Source of the DNA: Coturnix japonica
Taxonomy: Eukaryota > Chordata > Aves > Galliformes > Phasianidae
Direction: 5' to 3'
DNA length: 64,000 bases
Assembly (NCBI RefSeq): GCF_001577835.2
Contig: NC_029516.1
Location: 68,338,444 to 68,402,443 of the forward strand
Shown here piece after piece: positions 47,901 to 58,340 of the stretch. The notes under the pieces are model-generated. The model saw only the letters and a list, made by a program, of their open reading frames with translations. It made no database searches and was not told where the DNA came from. Position numbers and translations under genes: made by a program. Numbering within the stretch: the first letter of the stretch is position 1; each line of letters opens with the position of its first letter.

Positions 47901-50900
47901 GTTCCTCACACCCTTTGGGCTTCAACCTGTGCAGCTTTGCCTCGGGATTTGGCTGTACCATCAAGGGATCAAGACGTTTCTTCTTCTGCTTTTTCTCTAG
48001 AAGGGCTCTCTGTGAAATAAAAGGAAAAGCATGAATTAAGAAAAGGTAACCACAACACTTGCCAGAGAGCCTGCACCTCAGCCACTGATGATGATTTCCC
48101 ATCAACCTAAATAAAGTGCTCCTGTTATCTCTCACAGAAATCCTAGACACAGATATTACAGTGTCTGGAGTGAGACACTGCTTTTGGTTCTCCTCTGATG
48201 GAAGGATCTATCCTGATATCATCAACAAATAATTTTAATTCCTTTTCTCCAGACAAAACTGCAGTAAACCTTAACATAAACAGCCAAATTCAGTAGTCAC
48301 TTAGAATCAAGTGTGAAACTGATCTATCTTACAAAATACATGTATTTAATTCAGAAATGAAAGAAATTCAAGTGTTAGTGTTAAAAACAAAACATTTACC
48401 CATCATACATACACGTGATGTTCATTACTCCTATTATATGTAAGTAGAGAGATCTAAACTTATAGCAAATACAGGCACTGCATCATTTTAAAGACAGCCA
48501 TGCTTAAATCTTAAAATATAGATGATGCATGATGTAAGATGTGCAGACCACCTGTCACAGATGCAGATTATTCAGCTATTATTACTTACTGCAGAATTAT
48601 TTACAAGGATTGTCCTGAACAGCAAAAAAATACAAAGAACTGTATAGAGATTATTAGATCAGTCTAGAGGAAGGTAAGGTAAATTAAAATTCTTAGAAAA
48701 TACTCGGTAATATTTTTTCTCTAGTAGTCAGATCATCCAGAAGAAGTCTTTAATATATATGCATTAGGATAAATTAATGCCAAGTTAAAAAGTTCTGCTA
48801 TATTGTCTAAATCTTTAATAGTTGACATAAAAGGAGAATGGAAAACACAAATATATTTAAAAAAAAAAAAAAAAAAAAAGATTTGAGAAAAAAATGTTGC
48901 CGAGGCTTCTGTACCCAGCAAACGGACAGGTGAAGAATAAACACATCCTAAAAACAGTAAGGAAGTACATAGCTACAGTTAGAACTGGAAACTGAAACTG
49001 GGATCAGTATAGAACATAATAATTTTTGAAGTTACTTTACTGTTTATTCTACAAGATTAGATTTTTTAAAGCATATTAAAACATACTTCACTGCTAGTGA
49101 ATATGACAAACTTTTTCACAAGAACTTAAAGGTAACCAAAGTGATGAAACTTGACAGTCATTAGGTTTCTCTCCAAAGCTTTGTTTATTAAGAAGAAAAT
49201 TTACAAGCTCATGGGTGTGATGGTTGGTCGCAACTCTTTCTCTTTACACAAGGTGGCACAGCAGCCTTACCTTCAGCACAGCATGTCCTTAGACTTGTTC
49301 CACTAAGGGCAAGTTTAAAAAAACACGCTTCCATCTACTAACCACATTTTTCTCCAGCCCCGTGTCACAGTAAAATTTCACATAGAATTACAAAAAAAAA
49401 TAATAAAAAAAAATCACATGACACAAGAACGTTTAACTCATTAAAAACTCATTAAATAACAGGTTTTGTAATTTTTGCTGTTGGTATTCCACATCATTCT
49501 TCCTATCACTGTAATGAACAAGAAGATGGTGCACAACAAGGCTTCAATCACTCTTCTTGAAGGTGCAATGCACTATTTATTACTTGATGTAGTCTACCTT
49601 AGTAGACCACAAGGCATGGATTTCTGAGGCTCCTTTTCTTTCAGCTCCTCTTTAGTTCACAGTAAGATGGCGGGGACAAATGCAAGTGATTATGGCATTA
49701 ATAAAACTTCAGTGTCAAGACTAATATTGTATTAAATGCATTCAGAAACAAGCCTTCAGTTTTTACCTTCTCCATCCACAGAGAGATAGCAGCAGTACAG
49801 GTTGAGCTACAGGTACCTCAAAAGATACTGTTCTACTGCCGAGGAACTAAGCACTGCCTGAGAAGCCATCCACACTCTTCTCAAGGAAGTACAATAGGCA
49901 AAAGCTTTGGGGCAGACAGATGTGACCCACAGATTATAAACAATACTTAACTAAAATTATATGGTTTGAAATCCATCATAACGATGGATGAGAGACACAA
50001 GCCCTTGATACATCAAAGGCTTACTCTAGATTCTCCATGTGCTCAAAGATGCTGAACACAATCCTGTTGTATTTCACAAAGACATTCTGCAATTTTTACC
50101 TCAGTTCCTCTAAATGTTTAGGAGAAATTTCTTAAGCGTGGTATCTGCTACAAACAGTAATGAAGCCATTATGTCTGGCTGTGATCTGCTATTGACCTTT
50201 ATTGTTTCACAAAGCATGGTGCTACTTGTGTAAAAGATAGTTATTTAACTCTGAAGTGCGTTAAATAAGTGTCCATATAAGCACGGAGGTCAAGACAATA
50301 ATGAATCTGTCTAGACTCAGCGCAATATAAGCTCAGACTAGAAATAACAAACAAGTTTTGGTAAAGAGGGTTATTAACTGATGCATCAGTTCCCTGAAAA
50401 GTGTTATGTCTTAACTTAAAAGATCCTCAGATGAGAGACAGAATTTCTAAAAACTATACTTTAATTTCAACACAGCTTCATGTTCTACCTTCATGAATTT
50501 AATCTATAACGTAATTCAGTGAACTCCATTCCACGTGAAATGGACAGCTAGATAATTATAATTATCCCATAATTTCTAACTTTTAAATAAGCACTTGAAA
50601 TTTTAGAGGATGTACACTTTATTGATTTCACAATAAATACAATAAATACAATAAATACAAGCTATCTAACAAGAGTCAGGCAGAACTTAAACGAAAAACA
50701 TTAGCAATCGGTTCTGCTTGTATTCTTCAGACCATTTTTAATCACTTCCACACTTCTCAAGCCTCTGTGACACTGTGAATCCACCTGCAGCCTTGAATAT
50801 CACAACAGAAACTGAACAGTGTGGCCTATATTCGTGATTGCTGTATACCTTATGTAGTTCTGAGCAACAAATTATGAAGTAAATGAAAAGAGGACAGGTA

Positions 50901-53673
50901 ATCAAGAGGAAAAATGGGAATGGAGAAGAAGGGAAAGAAAGGGAAAACAAGCACTTTAACTTTCCTTTCTAAAATAAGATGGCTAATGTTTGTTTTCCTT
51001 CATTTATTTTTGCCAGTTAATGCACAACCACTGACCTGATTCTCTAGTTTCAGCTGTCGTAGTTTCATGCCTTCATCCTCAAAGATGCTGGAAAAGGCAA
51101 GAGACAAAAAATTATTACCAGAAATTAGTTTGCATTATATAAAAACACGACATCCACAGACTGCAACATAGTTGTCAAGGCTCCAACTGTAAAACACTAT
51201 TTCTAGCCCATGGGAAGACCAAGTAATAAGGCATTATGAAAGAAACATACTTCATTTTCTGTCACAAACAGGACCGGTGATTCAGTCACTGAACTAAAAT
51301 TCTCTGAAAACATTTTGTAAGCAAAAAGCTTTCATTACTCAAAGGCTTTTGCTACAAATTATGATGTATTATTATTATTAGCCAATGCTGTGGCCACTAT
51401 TGGGCCCCCAGGAAAATATGCAAGTCCAGCAAAGGGTCACAGAGATTACTGAGCGACTGGAGCATCTCTCATATGAGTTCAGAGAGCTGAGAGTGGTAAG
51501 ATCTTCATGGAACCATCTCTGCTGCAGGCTGAACAAGGTATATAAACACCCCATGACAAGGCATAAAGATGGAACCACTAGTGCCTACTGTCAGAAAGAG
51601 AGACAGCGGGCACAGTTTAAAACATAAAAAAAACACAAGAAAATGCTTTTTTATTGTGGGTCAGTCAACATTGGAACAAACTGCATATCAAGGCTGTGGA
51701 ATAACCTTTTGTAGAGATACTCAACAACTGAGCAGACATCCCCCTATGCAACCTGTTCCAGCTGACCCTATGGAGCAGCAGGGTTGGACGAGATGATGTC
51801 CAGAGGCTCCTTCAAACCTTTGCTGTCTCTGTGATTGTGCCTGTTTGGGTTCTGGAGACCACAAGATAAACAGAAATTAAACCAGTTAAATGGCACAAAA
51901 TCACTAACTCAGGTAGACAGCAAAACTTCTATGAAGTTTATCGCTCTTCATGCCGAACTGCACTTGTTTTTATAGTATGTCTAACTAAAAATGAAGGAAA
52001 TAAATGAAAAAATATATATGAATTAACATTCTAGAGCTCAGTGTGGAGTTTCAGTTTCAGTCTATATCCAGCTTTTTTTGTTTTGTTTTTTAGAAGTTTG
52101 AATGGGAAGCTATTGATAAGAATGAAACAGCAAAATGTGATTTCCATCCTGAACTAGGATATGCAGTTAGTAAATCCAGATTCTTGTTCTATTTTTGCCT
52201 GGAATTTCACATAAGAATATTTAATGGGAATGGGGAGTATGAACGATGAGACACAAGCTTTTGGATGACATCCCATCGATTTTATGTTTTAAACAACAGA
52301 AGTATGGATAAAAGTTCTTGCAGTGGACTAAGAAAACACTTCTAGGCATGTCAGCAAATGCATTCACAGGAGCATTCATACCATGACCCAATTACAACAC
52401 AATCAACAATATAACTGTGTAGACTGTCCAACTGTGTCCCATTGAGAGACTGAAGCAATCCCAGTCCAAGTCTACCAACAGAGAGCTTTCTCATACTATA
52501 AAGACATCAAACAATACAATATCCAGGAGTGGAAGGGAACCGTGGGGATAACTGACTATGACCCAATACCACAAACCAATTGAACTCTGCTGCCCATCAT
52601 ACACCACTATCCAACACTTTTAATGTCAGACTGTCCCAAATGAAAAGGAAACACGTAGCATTTATCAAAGTAATGAAATAACACTATAAACATAATGATG
52701 CACCTTAGTGCTTAAAGAAAATCTAGATGAATGTCAGACTTCAATATGATCTCAAGCTACTTTAATTACAGCCATCGTAAATGAAAGATAACATTGGCAG
52801 AGAAGAAGTTAATACAACACCACAGTATTAGAGCCTACTTAGAAATGGCCTTAACCCAAAATCTCACCTGCCTGTCCATCAAATAAAATTATTTATGTCT
52901 CAATATCTATTACATATCGCTGAATAGCAAGAAAATTTCATTTCAGAAAGAAAAAATACATATATACTGACCATCTGATTCTCACATATAGCTTTCTTAA
53001 GACTCTACAAATGGTCTTAAGAATCTACTTAATGGTCTTAAAAATCTACTTAGGAATTACGTACATTTATTCAGGTTTGTGCATTTTAGTATTCTTACAT
53101 TCATCACTGCAACCAAGAAACGTTACACAATTCTTTGTTTCTCTCTTTACTGGCATTCCCATCACGTACCCTCTGATGCTTGGATAGAAAACAGTTCTTT
53201 TCCTGCATTTCCAAAATCATTCATCACATTAATCACCAAAATCTCTCTTCACTGTACATCACACTGAATTCTCAGTCATTTGTGGTTTCAGCTATTCAAA
53301 CCCACGGGCAGAATCTCTTCCCAAAATCTCTCTCCCAAACTTAACGTGCTTTTCCCATTACGTCAGTTAAGTTCCCATCAGTTGCGTTCCCCCCACCCCC
53401 CACATGCAGTGGCCTAAGAGCTCGCTACCGTTTTCACATCCCAAATGCTTAATTATGATTAGAAGCACGAGGTAACACACAAAAAAAGCCTCCACAGTCG
53501 TTTCGCTCCCGAAGACGCTGCTTCAATCAAAGTCTGGAACCGTGGTAGGGAAACCGAGGCTCAGGGTCAGCCTGAGGAGGGACTCGCCGCAAATCGCTTC
53601 GCAACCTCCCTGCCCCGCTGGGCCCCACTCACCTGCCCCCACCGATCGCGCATCGGCTCCTGGCACCCTCCAT
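38771..53673 (-). CDS. TULP3: TULP3 (tubby-like protein 3), complete coding region
   Basis: Ciliary trafficking adaptor. Its N-terminus binds IFT-A, and its C-terminal tubby domain binds PI(4,5)P2 to deliver GPCRs and other membrane cargo into cilia. Eleven coding exons: 53673-53633, 51087-51036, 48009-47847, 45980-45804, 44778-44642, 43140-42943, 42446-42334, 41924-41810, 41200-41102, 39582-39411, 38904-38771. Phases agree and give 466 residues (I recall 442 for human). Residues about 14-50 ([40 protein letters not shown]) match the IFT-A-binding helix and basic stretch. Residues about 145-215 are a variable linker with an acidic run. The tubby domain runs from about 220 to the conserved end FDSKLACE. 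The phosphoinositide-binding Lys and Arg of GKLR are present at about 292 and 294. Same strand as RHNO1 and TEAD4. Confidence 0.96.
39411..39582 (-). CDS. TULP3: TULP3 exon 10
   Basis: 172-nt exon (acceptor GAATAG, donor GTAAGA). It encodes [40 protein letters not shown], then [17 protein letters not shown] plus one base. This is the core of the tubby beta barrel. Confidence 0.97.
39895..40683 (+). mobile_element. CR1 LINE 3' part, between TULP3 exons 10 and 9
   Basis: Contains [20 protein letters not shown] near 40030 and the later CR1 blocks to the tail GATTCTATGATTATACGATTC. Intronic to TULP3. Confidence 0.88.
41102..41200 (-). CDS. TULP3: TULP3 exon 9
   Basis: 99-nt exon (acceptor TTTCAG, donor GTGAGT) encoding [20 protein letters not shown] then [13 protein letters not shown], the FKGPRKMxVIIPG tubby signature. 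Phase 0 at both ends. Confidence 0.97.
41810..41924 (-). CDS. TULP3: TULP3 exon 8
   Basis: 115-nt exon (acceptor AATTAG, donor GTAAGT) encoding [20 protein letters not shown] then [18 protein letters not shown]. The [12 protein letters not shown] block is a tubby-family signature. Confidence 0.95.
42334..42446 (-). CDS. TULP3: TULP3 exon 7, tubby domain with PIP2-binding Lys/Arg
   Basis: 113-nt exon (acceptor TTCCAG, donor GTGAGA) encoding [20 protein letters not shown] and [16 protein letters not shown] plus two bases of Arg. The K-x-R of GKLR corresponds to the residues known in tubby proteins to bind PI(4,5)P2. Confidence 0.95.
42943..43140 (-). CDS. TULP3: TULP3 exon 6, start of tubby domain
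   Basis: 198-nt exon (acceptor CTATAG, donor GTATTG). Residues [20 protein letters not shown] complete the linker. [19 protein letters not shown] and [19 protein letters not shown] begin the tubby domain with its typical first strands. Confidence 0.95.
43608..43836 (+). mobile_element. CR1 LINE tail fragment
   Basis: CR1-type tail (GTTCTTCTCTGAGAGGGTG-like block, TGATCCCTACGGGTCCCTTA, TTCTGTGATTCTGTA). TULP3 intron. Confidence 0.65.
44642..44778 (-). CDS. TULP3: TULP3 exon 5, acidic linker
   Basis: 137-nt exon (acceptor CTGACAG, donor GTAGGT). It encodes (G)[18 protein letters not shown] then [20 protein letters not shown] and TTEKSFA. A second AG nine bases downstream would also be an acceptor, but the upstream one keeps the human-like ISxSxNFDEE. 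Confidence 0.88.
45204..45680 (-). mobile_element. CR1 LINE 3' part, young
   Basis: Starts (minus-strand tail) at CATAGAATCACAGAATTGTA and continues through CCAGAGATCACCGAGTCCAA and the reversed ORF2 C-terminus ([20 protein letters not shown] on the minus strand). Well preserved. TULP3 intron, close to exon 4. Confidence 0.93.
45804..45980 (-). CDS. TULP3: TULP3 exon 4, variable linker
   Basis: 177-nt exon (acceptor TTGCAG, donor GTAAGT) encoding (G)[16 protein letters not shown]... and ending [11 protein letters not shown]. The flanking HGIDGP and LQExLQK match human TULP3; the middle is poorly conserved. Confidence 0.9.
46105..46215. repeat. Second copy of the unassigned repeat, in a TULP3 intron
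   Basis: The minus-strand sequence matches 8278-8385 over about 100 bp (shared blocks CTCCACCCCTTCCA, CTTCACCTGTGCTCCTG, CTGACTCA, CCTCAG, AATCAGA). Flanks are unrelated. A dispersed element of unknown family. Confidence 0.5.
46482..47000 (+). mobile_element. Mariner-family (Galluhop-like) DNA transposon remnant 3
   Basis: Plus orientation, from GCTGGTGTTATGGCAGTAGA to GGAAATAAATAGGAGGCATT. The reverse-complement relation to copies 1 and 2 is clear. The reading frame is decayed and no intact transposase remains. Confidence 0.78.
47847..48009 (-). CDS. TULP3: TULP3 exon 3, basic N-terminal region
   Basis: 163-nt exon (acceptor TTCACAG, donor GTAAGT). It encodes [20 protein letters not shown], then [25 protein letters not shown] and [10 protein letters not shown]. 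The Lys/Arg-rich run and the MVQPNPEA motif are typical of TULP3/tubby N-termini. Confidence 0.95.
48859..48879. repeat. Poly-A run
   Basis: 21 A in TULP3 intron 2; no attached retroelement recognised. Confidence 0.85.
50632..50658. repeat. Short tandem repeat, 9-nt unit
   Basis: Three exact copies of AATAAATAC in a TULP3 intron. Confidence 0.85.
51036..51087 (-). CDS. TULP3: TULP3 exon 2
   Basis: 52-nt exon (acceptor TTCCAG, donor GTCAGT) encoding (S)[17 protein letters not shown], the first part of the conserved N-terminal IFT-A-binding helix. Confidence 0.93.
51385..51840 (+). mobile_element. CR1 LINE remnant
   Basis: Decayed CR1 3' region (GTCACAGAGATTACTGAGCG, GACTGGAGCATCTCTCATAT, GGGTTGGACGAGATGATGTC, TCTCTGTGATTGTG). 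TULP3 intron 2 side. Confidence 0.7.
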
Positions 53674-53880
53674 CTTCAGCCCCGCCTTTACTACGGGACC
53701 TGGTTTCGATCTCACCGCTACCCTTGGAGACGGAACTCGTAACTCCGGCCCTGCGCCATTGGCCCAAGCGGGCCGCTGCTCCCCTCAGCTGAGAACTCGA
53801 GCCGAACATGCGCATAGAGGCAGCCAGGTCAGCGCCGAGCCCCGCCTCCACAGTTATCATGGCGGGTGGATGTGGAGGCT
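53560..53880 (-). promoter_or_regulatory. TULP3: CpG-rich promoter of TULP3
   Basis: A GC- and CpG-rich block surrounds the TULP3 start codon. An inverted CCAAT box (ATTGG at 53758-53762, CCAAT on the minus strand) lies about 85 bp upstream of the ATG. There is no TATA box. Confidence 0.65.
53633..53673 (-). CDS. TULP3: TULP3 exon 1 (start codon)
   Basis: ATG at 53673-53671 encodes [13 protein letters not shown] plus two bases, donor GTGAGT. Joining to the next exon makes the Ser of SIFEDEG, like human MEASRCRLSPSGDSVF. It lies in a CpG-rich promoter. Confidence 0.92.
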
Positions 53881-54030
53881 TATTGCACTTACCGCCCTCC
53901 CACAGCCCCTGCGAGGAAGCTCAGTCAAAAGTAAAATCACACCACTCCCCCCCTGAGAATAAAGTGCATCCTACGCGTCGCTACCACTTCCCAATAGAAC
54001 TAAGATGCCCCAGCACAATGTATGGCTTCG

Positions 54031-54036
54031 TTTATT
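54031..54036 (-). terminator. RHNO1: Poly(A) signal of RHNO1
   Basis: TTTATT on the plus strand is AATAAA on the minus strand, about 90 nt after the RHNO1 stop codon. It is the first canonical hexamer after the stop, and implies cleavage near 54010. Confidence 0.7.
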
Positions 54037-54126
54037 ACCCCTCTTTGCTCTTTTCAAGGACTTTCTGTGTTTGTATTAGACCATATTTATATTGTGTGTG
54101 AAATGGCTGTTTTGCCAAACCAAAAG

Positions 54127-54768
54127 TCAGCCTGGCTTCTTGAGTTCAAGGTCTGCCTTCACCAGTATGTCAGCAGTGCTCAGCTTCCCTCTGTCTCTCA
54201 GGTACTTAAGGAGATGAGGCCGATGTCTCCAGGTCACCTTTATTCCATAGTCACGCTCAGGAGTATCCGTAACCAGTGTTGCTGCCAATTGCTCGCTCCC
54301 ACAGTGGTTGACACTGGACACCAACTCAGCACAACTACTGCTTTGTGGCAGAACGCTGCTACCTGTCCAGTTCTTTAAAGAAGGCAACTGTGGCATCCCC
54401 ATATCTAGTGGACTGAAGACTTCTGGCTCTGTAGGCTGAGAAACAGGTAATGATGGTGTTTCACTATAGTTCTCAGTACCATTCACCTGGATGTTGGCTT
54501 TTGATCCTATCCCTTTCTTGCACTGGCCGTGAGAATGCTGTGTGTTCTTTCCTGCGTGACTCAGCACATCCGTGGAGCGGACTGCACGTTCTTCTGAATT
54601 CTCAAAATTTAAAGGAGGAAATTTGCAGGCCACAGATCTCCGACAAGCTCTCTCTGCATGAAGCAAGCCAGAGCTGGCATCCTGATTCTGAGGCTTGTGA
54701 GAACCACGTTGCTTCTTCTGACACACTCTCAGAACCAATGACTTAGTTGTTTCAAATTGGGGGCACAC
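54127..54768 (-). CDS. RHNO1: RHNO1 second coding exon
   Basis: Opens after a polypyrimidine tract and TCTTCAG acceptor with VCPQFETTKSL and runs 213 codons to TGA at 54129-54127. It contains the conserved C-terminal block DYGIKVTWRHRPHLLKYLRD. Confidence 0.92.
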   Translation of the reverse strand: MCPQFETTKSLVLRVCQKKQRGSHKPQNQDASSGLLHAERACRRSVACKFPPLNFENSEERAVRSTDVLSHAGKNTQHSHGQCKKGIGSKANIQVNGTENYSETPSLPVSQPTEPEVFSPLDMGMPQLPSLKNWTGSSVLPQSSSCAELVSSVNHCGSEQLAATLVTDTPERDYGIKVTWRHRPHLLKYLRDRGKLSTADILVKADLELKKPG

Positions 54769-56348
54769 CTGAAGACATAAGAAGAAAAAAAAAAAAACAA
54801 AAAACCAAAATGGTATTTTTCTCCAGAGGAACACCAACCTTATTCTACTCCCCCACCCATCCCATCTTTCCTCAGTGTGTTGATTAAATGGGTAAGCTGG
54901 CCTGCAGCAAAGCAAACTAGTTGTTATCCAAGCTGGTAAGCAGGAAACACCTCTGAACTTCAAAGTTCTGTTCTATCACTTTGATAAGCGAGTGGAGTAC
55001 AAGTGAACTATTATGGCCCAAATATTCCTGAGCAACTATAGCTACAAATGGGAGTAATATGAAGATAATGTTCATTAGGCCTTCAAAATATTCCCCCAAA
55101 ACATGCTTTCCTCAAACAGTTACTCTACAACACAAAGATTAACAGATGACCACAAAGTCAATTCTACTAAAATCAGCTTTCTGTCAAAGCTCAATAACCT
55201 ATACTTCATTGAAAGACTTTGGGCACTTACTCAAGACTTGCAAATCCTTCTTTTTACAGTAGTCTTTATCTTCTGGGGTTTCAAAAGTCAGTCAAAACAG
55301 TCCTAGAGCATCCCAACCTGGATATCATTATGACAACCACAAACCCCTTTTAGCCTTCTCAGGTTTCTACACATTCCCTCAAAAACTAAGTGCAAGCTAA
55401 TTATGGGTACTGACTATATACTGTACACCTGAACTGACTGAACCAAAGCCATTCTTTAGACAATCATGGCTCATGTTTCCAGTAATTGTATCCTAGCACA
55501 AACTGTACACAAGTGAACAACTGACCTGGACTTCCTTTTCAGAGAACATAGCACATAGGCTTTACCAGGAGCCTAACAGTCAAGAGGGTCTGAAAGAGCA
55601 GAAACCTCAATCTGAGTAGGAACTCAGTTGCCAGTGAAACCAAGTGATATCCATCCATAGAGAACAGTTCAGGGAGTTGTAAACCTACCAGTATGTTCTA
55701 ACATCTAATAGCTTCAGTGCTATTGACTTCAGAGAAATCACTGGATATTTAGAACAAAGGACAACGTGGTTATTTGAAGCTCTTCCAAACAAAAAGCACA
55801 CTTTATCACAGCAATTCTTTCATGCAGCATTTCAGAAGCCATAGCACTAACTTACCTATATATAAAAATTACATGGTAAATCTTTCAATTGCCATAGAAA
55901 GAAAGCTTCTTCCTCACCAGAATTAGATTTTCAGAAGACAAATAGAAACCACAGTCTGTATACACTATAGTTTTATGCCTTCAAATACCCAGGATTTTAT
56001 TTTTTATATTTGAACATAAAAAAACTCATATGCACTTATTTATGCTTTAGGCATCTATAATGAATTCAGGTCCATGCTGTTGATTTTCATTATCAGGATA
56101 CAAAACTTTCTGTTGAGATGTGAGAGAAACTTAAAAACCTGTTTTTGCAAGACACAGAGAAACTGATAACGTATACCAACCCAGGCAGCAAAGGTGTTGT
56201 GGTCTACAGGCTTTGTAGAAACACATACTGGATTTTCAGCCACACACAGTGGAGTTTCACAGCAACGGATGGGTGCCTCCCACTGACTCTCAATGAATAC
56301 CAGCTCTGCCTTTCTAGTCTTCCGGGTACGGTTCTTTTTGGGAGGCAT
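54127..56348 (-). CDS. RHNO1: RHNO1 (RAD9-HUS1-RAD1 interacting nuclear orphan), complete coding region
   Basis: Checkpoint factor that links the 9-1-1 clamp and TOPBP1 to ATR signalling in the nucleus. Two coding exons, 56348-56181 and 54768-54127, give 269 residues (human 238). The start MPPKKNRTRK resembles human MPPRKKRRQP. Residues 55-61, AWVCPQF, match human SWVSPDF, the reported 9-1-1-binding motif, at the same residue numbers. The C-terminus VTDTPERDYGIKVTWRHRPH and LLKYLRDRGKLSTADILVK is the best-conserved part. The middle is Ser-rich and divergent, as expected for this fast-evolving protein. Its promoter is shared head-to-head with FOXM1, as in mammals. Confidence 0.93.
54770..56180 (-). 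other. RHNO1: RHNO1 intron between coding exons; nothing recognised
   Basis: About 1.4 kb of AT-rich intron. No repeat family, RNA gene or further exon was seen. Confidence 0.6.
56181..56348 (-). CDS. RHNO1: RHNO1 first coding exon
   Basis: ATG at 56348-56346. The exon's 5' UTR part begins at 56444 after a CTACAG acceptor. It encodes 56 residues ending KPVDHNTFAAW. I place the donor at TGG|GTTGGT because only this keeps the frame into VCPQFETT. A stronger-looking GTATAC four bases downstream would shift the frame. Confidence 0.85.
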
Positions 56349-56605
56349 CAGACAATAAGATAAAACCGCTTTGAAACCTCATGATGCTCACTAGTACCAA
56401 TTGGAGGAGGAGGAAAGCACTTTGATGCTCAAGCACCCTCAAATCTGTAGAAAATAAATAAAAGGAAATGGACTTGAACAATTATTTAGAAACCTCAGAT
56501 AAAGACTTTGAACAAAACACTAGTACAATAACATGCAGATCTCCATATAGACTGTTACCTACCAGTAGTTTTTATATCTTTTATCAGATTCCAGGCAGAT
56601 TTAGC

Positions 56606-56632
56606 ATATATATATATATATATATATATATA
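56606..56632. repeat. (TA)n microsatellite
   Basis: About 13 TA units in the RHNO1 5' UTR intron. Confidence 0.9.
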
Positions 56633-57089
56633 GTAGAATGAGTAATTAAGTGCTTCAAAGCTTCATGAAGGCACAACCAAACATGTGATGGTAAACAGCC
56701 ACACTGAGTTGCATAACAAACTTTATAACACAAAGTAGTTGTAGAGCAGGTACGTGTTACTTGGCTGGCTGGGTGCAGGGGGTTAACTCCTTCCTAGCCT
56801 GCACACCAAAAGGAGGTAAACATCTCTATTTATCAGGGGAATACATGCATATTCATGGTACGAGGATATTTTTCCATGTAGAAGCAGATTGACACTGGTG
56901 AGAAAATACCATGCAAGAAGTACATTTTCTTATTCAATATATAAAGCTACATAATAACCGCTTGCTACATATTATCAAAACAACTGACCAGCCCCCTTAA
57001 CATGCCAGAAGATTTAGAGACACAACCTTATTATCCACCAACCAGTGAAGTCCAGATGCTCTTGGAGGTCTCTGTGAAGGCAGCTGGAG

Positions 57090-57500
57090 CCACGCTTTCC
57101 TCCCGGTAACACACAGCGATGAAGAGTCAAACCACAGAAGAGTCAAACCTGGCTGTAGGGTTGGAGCCTCACAGTCTCAGCTCGGATAACTCCTCTCGAA
57201 GCGGATAACGACCCTTAAATTAAGAGTATTTACAGGTGACCACAGCCCCACCGTGCTCAGCACCCACCCCATATAGTACATACCCATCAGCCCGCCCGGC
57301 TCGGCCCCGCCCGCCGCTGCGTTTCACTGGCCCGGAGCTCCACGTGATGGCAAGAAACCGCTGAGCGCCAAATTCAAACAGGGAACCGATGGCGATGGCG
57401 GGGGGTGGATCCGAGCCGGGCTGCAGGTGGTGAAGCTGGATCTTCCTTGCGCCTCTTCTGCTCGCCTGGGGAGGGGGTGAGTTGGGACCGAAGCTCGGCG
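57090..57500. promoter_or_regulatory. Divergent RHNO1 / FOXM1 promoter
   Basis: CpG-rich block between the two divergent genes. Visible elements: a GC box (57305-57312), a CACGTG E-box (57341-57346), an E2F-like GCGCCAAA (57365-57372) and, directly abutting it, TTCAAA (57373-57378), the inverse of the CHR motif TTTGAA. A minus-strand donor candidate GTATGT at 57283 could end RHNO1 exon 1. A plus-strand GTGAGT at 57477 could end non-coding FOXM1 exon 1. Transcription starts are not defined. Confidence 0.7.
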
Positions 57501-58047
57501 TTCATTCCTTGTTGTACTGCGCTCTCCCGTTGTTTGGGCTTTCCCTGTGAGGAGCTGCGTGGCCCGGTGAGGTCTGAGAGTCCGGGAAGTGAGGGTTGTG
57601 GTTTACAGCGGGTGACGTAGGTTTGAGGGGATACTTGCTTCGTTCTTCAGTATCACGAGCTCTTTTGCTTCGTTCTCATCGCTTTATAGAGCTGTGAGCA
57701 CCTTCCTGCTGCTGAAAACAGCTTTTGGCCTGTTTAGGAAGTTTCTGGCCTTCAGCTGCTGAGCAGCCTCTGGCCCCAGTGCTTCCTGCTCATAGAGAGC
57801 TCATCTAATGGGTGTTTGCCACTGTGTGTCTTTCCAGGTGATTCTTACTGTACCTGCATTTGTCCTCCACTCCTTTCTACTTTTCTGTTTCCCACGTCTT
57901 ATACCAGCACTTAAATCCATTTTTGGTCAGGCTGTGTTCTGTTGCTTACAGCAGATTGCTATGTCTGTATTCTGGTTTCTCATCCCTCCAGCTTACTGGC
58001 TGATGCTGGTCAAGTAATTTCCCAGCTAAGTCTTAGCATCCCTCATA

Positions 58048-58340
58048 CAGGTAGACATCCAGACGGGTCTTGAATATCTCCAGAGAAGGAGACTCCAGAA
58101 CACCCCTGAGAAGGCTATTCCAGCGCTCTGACAGTGAACAAGTCTTTCTTTCTATTAGTATAGAACTTCCTGTTGTTCCAGTTTCTGCCTATTGTCCGTT
58201 GTTACATTGTTGCTTGCCACTGAGGCGTCTGCCCCCATCAATTTCACTCCTTCACTTTAGATATTTATAAAGAGTTATGAGATCCCCTTTCAGCCTTCTC
58301 TTCTCTAGACTGGAGAGTCCCAGGTCTCTCATCCTTTAGA
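58048..58340 (-). mobile_element. CR1 LINE fragment in FOXM1 intron 1
   Basis: Minus orientation (GACGGGTCTTGAATATCTCC, AGAGAAGGAGACTCCAGAAC, CAGCCTTCTCTTCTCTAGAC). Lacks the extreme 3' tail. Confidence 0.85.

Noticed and set aside
54769-54963. Upstream extension of the large RHNO1 open frame
   Set aside because: It crosses a polypyrimidine tract and acceptor. The real upstream coding exon is at 56181-56348, which begins with the conserved MPPKK start.
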